Below are positions 34,824 to 44,502 of a stretch of 55,984 nucleotides of DNA, piece after piece. The stretch covers positions 1-55,984 of the forward strand of contig CAZTGM010000005.1 of assembly GCA_964613235.1 (NCBI GenBank), given 5' to 3'. Below the pieces are notes generated by a model. It worked only from the letters and a program-made list of their open reading frames with translations. It was not told the origin of the DNA and did no database searches. A program made the position numbers and the translations under genes. This DNA is from J005 sp964613235 (lineage in GTDB: Bacteria > Pseudomonadota > Zetaproteobacteria > Mariprofundales > Mariprofundaceae). Numbering within the stretch: position 1 is the first letter of the stretch; each line of letters opens with the position of its first letter.

Positions 34824-36839
34824 ATGTATTCCTGCCTGTTGCAGCCTGTTTCCATACTGGATGGTATCGGTCCGTCATTGCAGCAGCGGCTGGCCAAACA
34901 GGATATTCGACTGATCGGCGATTTGCTGTTGCACTTGCCCAAGGATTATCAGGACGATCGCGAGGTACAAACGATTGCCCAACTGAACGATGGCGTCATG
35001 GCGCGCATCGAGGGGCGTATTGTAAGCAAACAGGCGCGCGGTTTCGGTCGCAAACGGCAGGTAACGCTACATCTGGCTGATGAAACGGGCGATATCCACC
35101 TGTTGTTTTTTCACTCCGGCTATATGCTCAGCGATGCCCGTTTGCATGAAGGGCGCATGCTTAGTGTGCGCGGCAGGGTCAAACGCTGGCGAGGGCAATG
35201 GCAGATGAGTCATCCGGAATGGTTGCCGGCCGAGCAGTTCGAGCCGGCCATTCGTCCGCTGTATCCGTCGCTGGCCGGGTTAAACAGTCGTCGCCTTCAG
35301 GGCTGGATCGGACAGGCGCTTCAGCGGATATCTGCCGATGCCTGTTCGCCGCTGGATGCGCATGTTTCGCCGTGGAGTAAGCTGACCCTGCATCAGGCCT
35401 TGTTCGGTCTGCATATGCCGGGGCCGGATACGCCGGATCCTGCGCATTGTCTGCAACGCCTGAAGCTGGAGGAAGTGCTGGTTTATCTGGCGTTGATGCG
35501 CGAGAAACGCAAACAGGCAGAACGCCAGGCACCGGCCATGCCGGGAAATCGTTTGTCGCAGGCCCTGCAGCAGGCGTTTCCATATCCGTTAACGCAGGCG
35601 CAGCAACAGGCATGGCAGGAGATTCGCCACGATCTGCAGACAGGTCGGCGCATGCATCGCCTGTTGCAGGGTGATGTCGGTGCGGGCAAAACCTGGCTGG
35701 CGGCGCTGGCTATTGCCCATGCGTTTGACAATGGCTGGCAAAGTGCGCTGCTGGCACCGACAGAGGTATTGGCAACCCAGCATGCAGCCACGTTGCAGGA
35801 ACTGTTGGCACCATTGCAGTGTCCGCTGGCATTGTTGACCGGAAGCACAAGAGCAGCCGAACGGCGACGCATGCTGGCGGCGCTGGCTGCCGGCAAGATT
35901 GCCTGCATCGTCGGTACCCATGCATTATTGCATGAAGATATTCGTTTTCAGCGTCTGGGCCTGGCCATGGTCGATGAGCAGCATCGTTTCGGCGTGCGGC
36001 AACGCTGGGCGCTGGCCGAGCATGCCTATGCCGGCCATGATGCCGCCGTACACCTGCTGGCCATGACAGCGACTCCGATTCCGCGCTCGCTGGCGCTGGC
36101 GCTGTATGGCGATATGGATCTGAGCCTGATGCGCGGCATGCCGCCGGGTCGCAAGCCGGTGCAAACGCGCGTATTGTCCACCTCACGCATGCCGGCACTG
36201 GTGGCAGGCATTCAGCGCATTCTTCAGCAGCAGGGTCGGGTGTACTGGATTGTCCCACGCATTGATGAGCAGGAGGATGGCCTGTCCGTTGAACAGCGTA
36301 CGGAACTGTTGCAGCAGTATTTTCCCGATGCCGGCGTCACAGGTTTGCACGGTCGCATGAAGGGGAGGGACAAGCAGGCTCGATTACAGTCCTTTGCCGA
36401 AGGGAGCTGCCGAATACTGGTATCGACGACGGTGATCGAGGTCGGTGTGAATGTGCCCGAGGCACGGTTGATTGTTATTGAACAGGCCGAATGCTATGGA
36501 CTGGCGCAATTGCACCAGTTGCGCGGTCGGGTGGGGCGCTCCGATGAGCAGGGGTATTGCATTCTCGTGGCCGGCGATGAAGTGGGTGAAGCCGGCATGG
36601 CGCGCCTGCGTACCATGGTTGAGTGTCATGATGGTTTAACGCTGGCTGAGGCCGATCTGAAACTGCGCGGTGCTGGCGATGCGCTGGGCGTACAGCAAAG
36701 TGGAGAAACGGGCTTCCGCATCGTAGACATGGTGGCTGATCATGCGCTGATACGCGACTGCTTTGCGGCACTGCCGGATATCACGCCCGATGTATGCATG
36801 CAGTATTTCTGGCGACCGGAGGCCGATGCCATCGATTAA
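34824..36839 (+). CDS. recG: ATP-dependent DNA helicase RecG
   Basis: 671 residues. N-terminal wedge/OB domain (about 60-160), then helicase motifs: Walker A GDVGAGKTW (about 284), DEQHRFGVRQR (Walker B/motif II), TATPIPRSLAL (motif III), and STTVIEVGVNVPEA with HQLRGRVGRSDEQGYC (motifs V and VI). Acts on stalled replication forks and branched DNA. No strong SD. Ends 3 bp from the convergent phosphohexomutase gene. Confidence 0.95.
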   Translation: MYSCLLQPVSILDGIGPSLQQRLAKQDIRLIGDLLLHLPKDYQDDREVQTIAQLNDGVMARIEGRIVSKQARGFGRKRQVTLHLADETGDIHLLFFHSGYMLSDARLHEGRMLSVRGRVKRWRGQWQMSHPEWLPAEQFEPAIRPLYPSLAGLNSRRLQGWIGQALQRISADACSPLDAHVSPWSKLTLHQALFGLHMPGPDTPDPAHCLQRLKLEEVLVYLALMREKRKQAERQAPAMPGNRLSQALQQAFPYPLTQAQQQAWQEIRHDLQTGRRMHRLLQGDVGAGKTWLAALAIAHAFDNGWQSALLAPTEVLATQHAATLQELLAPLQCPLALLTGSTRAAERRRMLAALAAGKIACIVGTHALLHEDIRFQRLGLAMVDEQHRFGVRQRWALAEHAYAGHDAAVHLLAMTATPIPRSLALALYGDMDLSLMRGMPPGRKPVQTRVLSTSRMPALVAGIQRILQQQGRVYWIVPRIDEQEDGLSVEQRTELLQQYFPDAGVTGLHGRMKGRDKQARLQSFAEGSCRILVSTTVIEVGVNVPEARLIVIEQAECYGLAQLHQLRGRVGRSDEQGYCILVAGDEVGEAGMARLRTMVECHDGLTLAEADLKLRGAGDALGVQQSGETGFRIVDMVADHALIRDCFAALPDITPDVCMQYFWRPEADAID

Positions 36840-36842
36840 CAG

Positions 36843-38228
36843 CTACGCTGACAGATGCTGTTCCAGCCAGTGTTCGATCAGATCGCGAATTTGTTGCATG
36901 CGTGTCGCATCCGGTGCTTCAAAGCGCATGACCAGCGCAGGTTGCGTATTGGAGGCACGTAACAGGCCCCAGCAGTCTTCGCTTAACTCCAGCCGCATGC
37001 CGTCAATGGTGATAACAGGGAAACCCTGTGCCTGAAAGTGTGCGATGGCTGTATCCACGATGCGGAACTTCTCCGCATCGCTGCAGGGAATGCGGATTTC
37101 CGGTGTTGTCAGTGATGCCGGCACATCATGTAACAGGGCTGACAGTGGTCCGTCTTGTGCGGCCAGCACCTGCATGATGCGTGCGCCGGCATAGGTGGCA
37201 TCGTCGAAACCAAAGAAACGGTCGGCAAAGAACATATGACCGCTCATTTCACCGGCCAGCAGGGCACCGGTTTGCCGCATTTTGGCCTTGATCGGTGAAT
37301 GGCCGGTGCGCCACATCAATGCCGTGCCGCCAGCTTCGCGGATACCACGATACAGATGGCAGGATGATTTGACTTCGGAAATAATCGTGGCGCCGGGATG
37401 CTGTTGCAGCAACGGCCGCGCCAGCAGCAGCAATAGCATGTCGCCGGCAATGATCGTTCCGTTTTCATCCACAACGCCGATACGGTCGCCATCGCCGTCA
37501 AAGGCAATGCCAAGATCGCAATGCTGTGTGCGAACCGTGCTGGTCAGGTCCTGCAGGTTGTCGGCGATGCTGGGGTCAGGGTGATGATGCGGAAAGCGTC
37601 CATCCGGCTCGCAATACAGTTCGACAACGTCACAGCCCAGCCGGCGATAGAACGGTGCGGCAACGATGCCGGATGGTCCGTTGCCGGCATCGATAGCCAC
37701 TTTCAGCGGACGGGAGAGCCGACAATCATCGGCGATGGCGTCGATATAATCGGCAATGATGTCCATGTGCCGGCATGTACCCTGTTCGGCTACTAGTGAA
37801 TGATCGATGTTCTGCATTCGTCGCATGAGCTGTTGCAGGTCTTCACCATGCAGGCTTTCCTTGCCGCGCATCATCTTGAAACCATTGTACTCACCCGGAT
37901 TATGGCTGGCCGTGACCTGCAGGCAACCGGCGGCGTTTTGCTGAAAGACGGAGAAATAGGCTAGCGGTGTGGGCGTGACGCCGATATCGATGACATCGCG
38001 ACCGGCATCCGTGAGGCCTCTGATAGCTGCTGCCTGCAGGGCTGGTCCGGACAGGCGCACATCGCGGCCGACGATGACCGGTGCAGCAGACGCTGCATCC
38101 AGCATGTCGGCAAAGGCCAAGCCCAGGCGATAGGCGAAATGTTCATCGATTTCCCTGTCTGCCAGACCGCGGATATCGTATTCACGAAAAATATGCGCGG
38201 GAAATATTGTCGTCTGTTGCTGGGTCAT
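36843..38228 (-). CDS. Phosphomannomutase/phosphoglucomutase
   Basis: 461 residues from ATG 38228. Alpha-D-phosphohexomutase with REYDIRG at the start, the phosphoserine loop in VTASHNPGEYNG, metal-binding DGDGDRIG, and the sugar-binding GEMSGHMFF. AlgC/ManB-like; makes mannose-1-P or glucose-1-P for polysaccharides. I chose 38228 rather than a TTG at 38261 because TATAAT ends 7 nt upstream and no SD is seen. Confidence 0.9.
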   Translation of the reverse strand: MTQQQTTIFPAHIFREYDIRGLADREIDEHFAYRLGLAFADMLDAASAAPVIVGRDVRLSGPALQAAAIRGLTDAGRDVIDIGVTPTPLAYFSVFQQNAAGCLQVTASHNPGEYNGFKMMRGKESLHGEDLQQLMRRMQNIDHSLVAEQGTCRHMDIIADYIDAIADDCRLSRPLKVAIDAGNGPSGIVAAPFYRRLGCDVVELYCEPDGRFPHHHPDPSIADNLQDLTSTVRTQHCDLGIAFDGDGDRIGVVDENGTIIAGDMLLLLLARPLLQQHPGATIISEVKSSCHLYRGIREAGGTALMWRTGHSPIKAKMRQTGALLAGEMSGHMFFADRFFGFDDATYAGARIMQVLAAQDGPLSALLHDVPASLTTPEIRIPCSDAEKFRIVDTAIAHFQAQGFPVITIDGMRLELSEDCWGLLRASNTQPALVMRFEAPDATRMQQIRDLIEHWLEQHLSA

Positions 38229-38235
38229 GTGCCCG

Positions 38236-38296
38236 ATTATAGACGGAAACAGGACGTGCAACAGTATCTTGCACTGTACAGGCTTGCGCCTAGGCT
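38236..38296. promoter_or_regulatory. Divergent promoter region between the phosphohexomutase gene and rep
   Basis: The palindrome GTGCAA-CAGTATC-TTGCAC (38256-38274) places a TTGCAC -35-like box on each strand. Toward the phosphohexomutase gene, TATAAT lies at 38241-38236 (14-bp spacer, short). Toward rep, TAGGCT lies at 38291-38296 (16-bp spacer, weak). The dyad could also be an operator. Confidence 0.4.
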
Positions 38297-38305
38297 GCGC
38301 TGCCT

Positions 38306-40258
38306 ATGTCCTCCAACAGTCTGAATGATGCGCAGTATCAGGCCGTCTACCATCGCGGTGGACCGCTGCTGGTGCTGGCCGGAGCCGGTTCCGGCAAAAC
38401 ACGCGTGATTACCGAACGCATTGCCGCACTTATTGAGCGTGATGTGCCATTTGATGCGATCACAGCCGTGACATTCACCAACAAGGCGGCACGCGAAATG
38501 CGTGAGCGCTTGCAGGCACGACTGGGCGAGCAGGCTGCACGTCTGCGTATCTGTACCTTTCATGCGCTGGGGCTGGCCATGGTACGCGAGCATGCCGAAC
38601 TGCTCGGACGTCGGCGCAATTTGTCGGTGTTCGGTATCAGCGAGCAGAAGTCGGCCATGCGCTCGGTATTGTCGGATATGAAACTGCCGGCCGATGCAGA
38701 TCAGGTGGACCGCACCCTGAATCGCATCTCCTTGCTGAAAAGCGGCCTGCTGGAACAGGATACGCAGCAGTTTTCGCCGATTCGCCAGCGTTATGATGCA
38801 TTGCTGGAGCGTATGAATGCTGTGGATTTTGATGATCTCATGGTGTTACCCATTCGCCTTCTCAGCGAACATGAGGATGTGCGTGCTCTGTGGCAGTTGC
38901 GGGCGCGACATTTTCTGGTTGATGAATATCAGGACTCCAGCAGGGTACAATATGAGCTGGTGCGCCTGCTGGTACCGCAGGGCGGCAATCTCACGGTCGT
39001 GGGCGATGACGACCAGTCGATTTATGGCTGGCGCGGTGCGGAAGTGCGCAATCTGTTCCAACTGGAACAGGATTATCCCGATCTTACTGTCATTCGGCTG
39101 GAAGAGAATTATCGATCGACGGCATCGATTCTGTCGGCCTCGAATACACTGATTGCGCAGAATGGCGAGCGACTGGGCAAGACGTTGCGCTCGAATCTGG
39201 GCCAGGGCAAGCCGGTGCGCATCTGGGAGTGCCCGACGCCGGAGGAAGAAGCGTCGCGCGTGGCCGGCGATATCCGCGCCATGCGCGCGGTATCCGATCA
39301 TGGCTGGGATGCCTTCTGTGTGTTGTACCGGGCATCGTTTCAGTCGCGTGCGCTGGAAATGGCATTACGCGAACAGGATATTCCGTACCATGTCAGCGGC
39401 GGGCTGTCCTTTTTCGATCGTTCTGAAATCCAGACGCTGCTGTCCTATCTGCGTCTGATCAGTAATGCCGGCGATGATCTGGCTTTCATGCGTGCCATCG
39501 CCAAACCACGACGCGGTATTGGCGACCGGGCGTTGGGCGATCTTGGCCTGTTTGCAAGTGTGCATGGCTGTTCATTGCTGGAAGCCTGCCTGCACGATGA
39601 ACTGGTGCATCGCCGGGCGGAACAGTTACGGCAGTTCGGTCTGCTGATTATGCAACTGGAGCATGCCTTCCGCCATGGCGAGGCGGATGATGCCTTCGAT
39701 ATGCTGCTGGAGGATAGCGGGCTGGAGCAGGCGATTCGGCACGAAGCCGAGGATGAACAACAGCAGGAACGACGCATGGCCAATATCATGGAACTGCGTC
39801 GCTGGTGGATGCGGCACAGCGAGCAGGGTGGTAATCTGGATGAGTTCCTGCAACATATTTTCCTGTTGGCCGATCGTGAGGATGATGAACCAAGCGGGCA
39901 GGTGCGCCTGATGACAGTGCATGCAGCCAAGGGGCTGGAGTTCGATCACGTGTATATCATTGGCATGGAAGACGGCATCTTTCCTCACAAGAATGCCCTG
40001 CTGGAAAAACGCATTGAGGAAGAACGGCGGCTGATGTATGTGGCCATGACCCGCGCGCGTTTTCGCCTGACCTTAAGCTATGCCAAAGCACGTCGCCGCT
40101 ATGGCCAGATCGAGAAGACTGCACCCTCACCGTTTTTGCAGGAAGCCGATCAGTCGGTATTACGCTGGGTGGATCGCGATACCGATTCGGCGGAAGCCGC
40201 CGAGGAAGTGGAGGCGCATATGGCCTCGATGCGAAAATTGCTGGGGCTGGCATCCTGA
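38306..40258 (+). CDS. rep: Rep-type ATP-dependent DNA helicase (UvrD/PcrA superfamily)
   Basis: 650 residues. Superfamily 1 motifs: Q motif LNDAQYQAV, Walker A GAGSGKTR, FTNKAAREM, LVDEYQD (Walker B), GDDDQSIYGWRGA, RLEENYRS, VHAAKGLEFDHV, and YVAMTRA. TFHALGL and HVSGGLSFF favour Rep over UvrD, as does the shorter length. 3'-5' helicase that helps forks pass proteins; UvrD remains an alternative. Confidence 0.87.
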   Translation: MSSNSLNDAQYQAVYHRGGPLLVLAGAGSGKTRVITERIAALIERDVPFDAITAVTFTNKAAREMRERLQARLGEQAARLRICTFHALGLAMVREHAELLGRRRNLSVFGISEQKSAMRSVLSDMKLPADADQVDRTLNRISLLKSGLLEQDTQQFSPIRQRYDALLERMNAVDFDDLMVLPIRLLSEHEDVRALWQLRARHFLVDEYQDSSRVQYELVRLLVPQGGNLTVVGDDDQSIYGWRGAEVRNLFQLEQDYPDLTVIRLEENYRSTASILSASNTLIAQNGERLGKTLRSNLGQGKPVRIWECPTPEEEASRVAGDIRAMRAVSDHGWDAFCVLYRASFQSRALEMALREQDIPYHVSGGLSFFDRSEIQTLLSYLRLISNAGDDLAFMRAIAKPRRGIGDRALGDLGLFASVHGCSLLEACLHDELVHRRAEQLRQFGLLIMQLEHAFRHGEADDAFDMLLEDSGLEQAIRHEAEDEQQQERRMANIMELRRWWMRHSEQGGNLDEFLQHIFLLADREDDEPSGQVRLMTVHAAKGLEFDHVYIIGMEDGIFPHKNALLEKRIEEERRLMYVAMTRARFRLTLSYAKARRRYGQIEKTAPSPFLQEADQSVLRWVDRDTDSAEAAEEVEAHMASMRKLLGLAS

Positions 40259-40267
40259 TGCAATGCA

Positions 40268-40292
40268 AAGGGGATGGCATGGCCATCCCCTT
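40268..40292. terminator. Hairpin between convergent rep and nitronate-monooxygenase-like genes
   Basis: AAGGGGATGG (40268-40277) and CCATCCCCTT (40283-40292) form a perfect 10-bp GC-rich stem with a 5-nt loop, midway between two convergent stop codons. No long T run, so strength is uncertain. Confidence 0.7.
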
Positions 40293-40313
40293 GTGATTCC
40301 CGGAAATGAAGAT

Positions 40314-41714
40314 TTAATCGCCGGTGGCGATGCGCTCGACCAGTTGTTTGACCGTGGGGATAAAGCCGTTGGCATAGAACGGGTCCTCGGCAAAACGATA
40401 GGCGGCATGGCCGGCAAACATCAGGTGTTTGTCCGGATCGGCACCATGCGCAATTTCCTGCAGTGTTTTCTGGATACAGAAACTGCGCGGGTCGGCCTTG
40501 CGTCCAGTGGTACCCTGTTCATTGGCCGCCCAGTTGGAGAACTTGCACTGCGACAGACAGCCCATGCAATCCAGCTGATCCTGCCGAATTTCATGCGCCT
40601 TTTCTTCACTGACGAAAATCAGCGTGGAATCCGGTGTGGACAACGGTTTGACGAAACCATCCTCGATATAACCCAGTGCACGCTTTTTGTCCTGTCGCGT
40701 GAGGAAGACTTCCTTGTTACGTACACCGAAGGTGAAACTTTCGGTATGGTCACCGGCCGGATGATCGACAAAGGCGATTTCACGATCCGAGCGCTCATAT
40801 AATTCATGCAGGAAGGAGTTGTATACGGCCGATGAGTAAAAACCTGTAGGCGAAAACGGATTGAGCTTGATGTCGCCTTTTTTCAGGCGCATCAGCCATT
40901 GTTTCCAGGCATCGGAGATCGGACTCTCCTGCGTCAGCAGGGCACGCGTGCCGAACTGGAAGGCGATGGGGCCGATTTCCGGATTGTCCATCCAGTCGGT
41001 CCATTCACGCAGCCACCAGACGCCGCCAGCCATAATAATCGGCACATGTTGCAGACCAAACTCGTTCATTGTTTTACGCAGTGCAGCCACACGCGGGTAG
41101 GGCGGTTCCGGTTTTTCCGGATCTTCCGAATTAGACAGGCCGTTATGACCGCCGGCCAGCCACGGATCTTCATAAACAACGCCACCGAGCCATTCAGGGA
41201 ATTTGCGGTAGGAGCGCAGCCACAGTGCGCGGAACGCGCGTGCCGAGGAAATGATTGGATAGTAATGCACCTGAAATCTGGCAGCCAGTGGCGCCAGGCG
41301 GAACGGCATGCCGGCACCGCAGGTGATGCCGTGAATCAGTCCTTTGGCACCTTCCATGACACCTTCCAGAACGCGTTCGGCGCCTCCCATTTCCCATAAT
41401 ACATTCATATGGATGCGACCATTGCCGCCGGCAATATCATGCGCGATTCTGGCCTGTGCAATGCCGCCCTGAATGCCCTGGGCGACCAGCTCTTCAAAAC
41501 GCTCCTTGCGGTTACGGCCATGATAAACGGTGCGGATGATGTTGCCGTTTTCATCCACGCGGTCGGCATTGACGGCCGAGAAGGTAGCCACGCCGCCAGC
41601 TGCAGCCCAGGCACCGGAACACTGGCCGGTAGATACGGCAACGCCCTTGCCACCTTCGATCAGAGGCAGCACTTCCTTGCCGGAAATTGTGAGGGGTTGC
41701 AGATTGATAGTCAT
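40314..41714 (-). CDS. Nitronate monooxygenase-like flavoprotein with C-terminal four-cysteine motif
   Basis: 466 residues from ATG 41714 (AAAGGAA about 12 nt upstream). TIM-barrel FMN protein of the nitronate monooxygenase/2-nitropropane dioxygenase superfamily: STGQCSGAWAAAGGVATFSA, IIMAGGVWW and FGTRALLTQESP. The C-terminal extension has C-x2-C-x3-C (CMGCLSQC, about residue 382) and a fourth cysteine 23 residues on, so an iron-sulfur cluster is possible. Longer than typical NMO (about 320-350). Substrate unknown; FabK-like enoyl reductase activity is an alternative. Confidence 0.75.
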   Translation of the reverse strand: MTINLQPLTISGKEVLPLIEGGKGVAVSTGQCSGAWAAAGGVATFSAVNADRVDENGNIIRTVYHGRNRKERFEELVAQGIQGGIAQARIAHDIAGGNGRIHMNVLWEMGGAERVLEGVMEGAKGLIHGITCGAGMPFRLAPLAARFQVHYYPIISSARAFRALWLRSYRKFPEWLGGVVYEDPWLAGGHNGLSNSEDPEKPEPPYPRVAALRKTMNEFGLQHVPIIMAGGVWWLREWTDWMDNPEIGPIAFQFGTRALLTQESPISDAWKQWLMRLKKGDIKLNPFSPTGFYSSAVYNSFLHELYERSDREIAFVDHPAGDHTESFTFGVRNKEVFLTRQDKKRALGYIEDGFVKPLSTPDSTLIFVSEEKAHEIRQDQLDCMGCLSQCKFSNWAANEQGTTGRKADPRSFCIQKTLQEIAHGADPDKHLMFAGHAAYRFAEDPFYANGFIPTVKQLVERIATGD

Positions 41715-41849
41715 TGATGTTGATTCCTTTATTCCAATAACCCGCGGTATTGTTGTCGCTTCCATTGGTTACTGGTGGAAATCTAGCAGCGGGGAGCGCG
41801 AAGGGCAAAAGAGATTCTTTGCGTTTGCCGTCTGTGATATCGTGTCCGA

Positions 41850-42965
41850 ATGAAACATATGCTGACATGCTATGCCGTGGTGATCCCCGGTCTTGAGCCT
41901 ATTGCGGCAGCCGAACTGGCTGCACTGAATGTGCACGATATTGAAGCAGATGAAGGTGGCGTTCACTTTCAGACCAGTCCGGACGGTTTGATGCGCGTCA
42001 ACCTGCGCGCCAGAACATTAACGCGGATATTGTTGCGCCTGAAACAGTTCAAGGCGCTGTCGTTTCCCGAACTGTTCAACAAGAGTGCCGGTATTGCCTG
42101 GCAGGACTTTATTCGTGCGGATGGTGAGCTACATGTCCAGGCTCGCAGTCATCATTCGAAGCTGATTCATAGCGGACGAATTGAACAGACGGTACGTGCC
42201 GCCATTGTGCAGCGATTGAAACGATATCCGCCGGCGGCAACGGCTTCCTCGACATTGGGCGTACATGTTCGCTTTGATCACGATGTGTGCCAGCTCAGCC
42301 TGGATACTTCGGGAGAACGGCTGGATCGACGGGGTTATCGTGTTGCAGCAGGACCTGCGCCAATGCGTGAAACGATGGCTGCAGCCCTGTTGCAATGGAT
42401 GGGCTGGCAGGCGGATCAGGTGCTGATGGTGCCGATGTGTGGTTCCGGTACGCTGGCTATTGAGGCCGCCTTGTCGGTGGCACATATCGCACCGGGTCTG
42501 CAGCATTGTTTTCCTCTTGTCGGCTGGCCGGGATTTTCCGAACGGCGTTGGCGCAGGGTATATGACAAGGCACAGGCCATGCGGCGTGACGTGGATGTGC
42601 GCATTGCACTATCGGATATACAGCCTGAATATGCCGCACAGGCACGACGCAATATCGCGGCGGCCGGCATTGCCGACATGCTGCAACCTGAAGTACATGA
42701 TTTCTTTGCCTTGCGGCCGGTCACTGAGCATGGCCTGATTATGCTCAATCCGCCTTACGGACGACGTATCGGGCATGCGCCTGGCGATGTGTATCGCCGC
42801 ATCGGGGAGCACCTGAAACGCCATTTTGCGACATGGCGCTGTATGGTGCTGGCACCGGATCAGGCAAGCCGGCAACAACTGGGGCTTTCGGTGCGCCGGC
42901 ATCTGAAAATCCGCCATGGCGGTAAATGGATTGTTGCGCTCGATGTATCGCCGGGAAAAGGCTGA
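41850..42965 (+). CDS. THUMP-domain RNA methyltransferase (RlmL/TrmN-type)
   Basis: 371 residues. N-terminal ferredoxin-like and THUMP region (GLEPIAAAELAAL ... FNKSAGIAWQDF), then a Rossmann methyltransferase with a SAM site MVPMCGSGTLAIEAAL and the N6/N2-methylation motif NPPYGRRIG. Similar to the N-terminal half of RlmL (23S rRNA m2G2445); it lacks the RlmK half. A TATCGT -10-like box ends 6 nt before the ATG. Exact RNA target not determined. Confidence 0.85.
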   Translation: MKHMLTCYAVVIPGLEPIAAAELAALNVHDIEADEGGVHFQTSPDGLMRVNLRARTLTRILLRLKQFKALSFPELFNKSAGIAWQDFIRADGELHVQARSHHSKLIHSGRIEQTVRAAIVQRLKRYPPAATASSTLGVHVRFDHDVCQLSLDTSGERLDRRGYRVAAGPAPMRETMAAALLQWMGWQADQVLMVPMCGSGTLAIEAALSVAHIAPGLQHCFPLVGWPGFSERRWRRVYDKAQAMRRDVDVRIALSDIQPEYAAQARRNIAAAGIADMLQPEVHDFFALRPVTEHGLIMLNPPYGRRIGHAPGDVYRRIGEHLKRHFATWRCMVLAPDQASRQQLGLSVRRHLKIRHGGKWIVALDVSPGKG

Positions 42966-42968
42966 CGG

Positions 42969-44480
42969 TTATTTCAGGAATAACTGATAGGCCGGGTTAT
43001 CCGTTTCATTGACATAAGGATAGTCCAGTCCGTCGAGGTAGTCCTGAAATGCAGCTTCATCCTCCGGCGGCACTTCGATGCCGGCCAGGACACGCCCGAA
43101 GGCAGCCGCATGATTGCGATAATGGAACAATGAAATATTCCAGCGGCCATGCGCCCGCGTCAGAAATTGCAACAGCGCGCCGGGCTTTTCGGGGAACTCG
43201 AAGCGGTATAGCCGTTCATGCTGCACCAGCGGGCTGTGGCCGCCGACCATGTGCCGGATATGCAATTTGGCCAGCTCATTATCCTGCAGGTTGATGACGG
43301 ACAGGCCGGCCTGCTGCATGGTGCGTTCCAGATCCATCGCTTCATCGCTGTTGCTAACAGCGATGCCGACGAACACATGCGCATCATGGCGGCTGGATAG
43401 CCGGTAATTGAATTCGGTGATGTTGCGCGAGCCGATAGTGCTGCAGAATTGCAGGAACGAGCCCGGTCGTTCGGGAATGGTAACGGCAAACAGTGCTTCC
43501 CGTCCTTCACCCATTTCTGTGCGTTCGGAGACATGACGCAGGCGATCGAAATTCATATTAGCGCCACTGTTAATGGCTGCCAGTACCTGCCCGCGTGCGC
43601 CTGTCTGGCGCACGTATTTCTTCAGTCCGGCCACGCCGAGCGCACCGGCCGGTTCGACGATGCTGCGATTATCCTCGTAGATATCCTTGATGGCGGCACA
43701 GATTTCATCGGTGTCGACGAGCAGGATATCGTCCACATACCGGCGTGTTAGCGCAAACGTATGCTCACCGACCTTTTTGACGGCTACGCCATCGGCAAAA
43801 ATACCGACCTGATTGAGTGTGATGCGTGTACCTGCCTGCACGGAATCGTGCATGGCAGCAGAATCCACTGGTTCGACACCAATGATGCGGGTATTCGGGG
43901 CATATGTCTTCAGCCAGACGGCAAGGCCTGCGATGAGGCCGCCGCCACCGATGGGCACGAAGATGGCGTCGAGGTCTTTCGGAGCCTGACGCAGGATTTC
44001 CTCACCGATCGTGCCCTGGCCGGCAATAACCAGCGGATCATCGTAGGGATGGATGAACACCAGTTGATGCTGGCGACAATAGTCATGTGCAAAATCACTG
44101 GCATCGGAATAGGAGTCGCCGGCGAGAATCACGGTAGCGCCCATGCGCTCAACGGCACGCACCTTGATGTCCGGTGTCGTGGTCGGCATGACAATCGTGG
44201 CACGAATACCCAGCCGATGGCTGGCCAGGGCCACGCCCTGGGCATGATTGCCGGCCGAGGCGCAGATGACGCCGCGCTGGCGTTCGACCTCGCTTAACTG
44301 GGCGATCTTGTTGTAGGCACCGCGCAGTTTGAACGAGAAAACCGGCTGCAGGTCTTCGCGCTTGAACAGGACTTCATTGTTCAGGCGTGCTGAAAGCTTG
44401 GGTGCAAGTTCCAGCGGAGATTCGATGGCCACGTCATAGACGCGTGCTTGTTCAATGGCTTCGAGGTAGAAATCGGACAT
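42969..44480 (-). CDS. ilvA: Threonine ammonia-lyase, biosynthetic
   Basis: 503 residues from ATG 44480. PLP lysine in the VFSFKLRGAYNK motif, SAGNHAQGVAL, and the glycine loop VPIGGGGLIAG. Two C-terminal ACT-like regulatory domains are present (REALFAVTIPERPGSFLQF and LYRFEFPEKPGALLQFL), as in isoleucine-inhibited biosynthetic IlvA. First step of isoleucine synthesis; releases enamine that RidA detoxifies. Its start is preceded by an extended -10 box at 6 nt, with no SD. Confidence 0.95.
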   Translation of the reverse strand: MSDFYLEAIEQARVYDVAIESPLELAPKLSARLNNEVLFKREDLQPVFSFKLRGAYNKIAQLSEVERQRGVICASAGNHAQGVALASHRLGIRATIVMPTTTPDIKVRAVERMGATVILAGDSYSDASDFAHDYCRQHQLVFIHPYDDPLVIAGQGTIGEEILRQAPKDLDAIFVPIGGGGLIAGLAVWLKTYAPNTRIIGVEPVDSAAMHDSVQAGTRITLNQVGIFADGVAVKKVGEHTFALTRRYVDDILLVDTDEICAAIKDIYEDNRSIVEPAGALGVAGLKKYVRQTGARGQVLAAINSGANMNFDRLRHVSERTEMGEGREALFAVTIPERPGSFLQFCSTIGSRNITEFNYRLSSRHDAHVFVGIAVSNSDEAMDLERTMQQAGLSVINLQDNELAKLHIRHMVGGHSPLVQHERLYRFEFPEKPGALLQFLTRAHGRWNISLFHYRNHAAAFGRVLAGIEVPPEDEAAFQDYLDGLDYPYVNETDNPAYQLFLK

Positions 44481-44486
44481 GGGCGG

Positions 44487-44495
44487 CTTATACCA
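44487..44495 (-). promoter_or_regulatory. Extended -10 promoter element of ilvA
   Basis: On the minus strand TGG-TATAAG (44495-44487) is a TGn extended -10 box ending 6 nt before the ilvA ATG. The same AT-rich core read on the plus strand faces pabC. Confidence 0.5.
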
Positions 44496-44502
44496 TGAAG
44501 AA

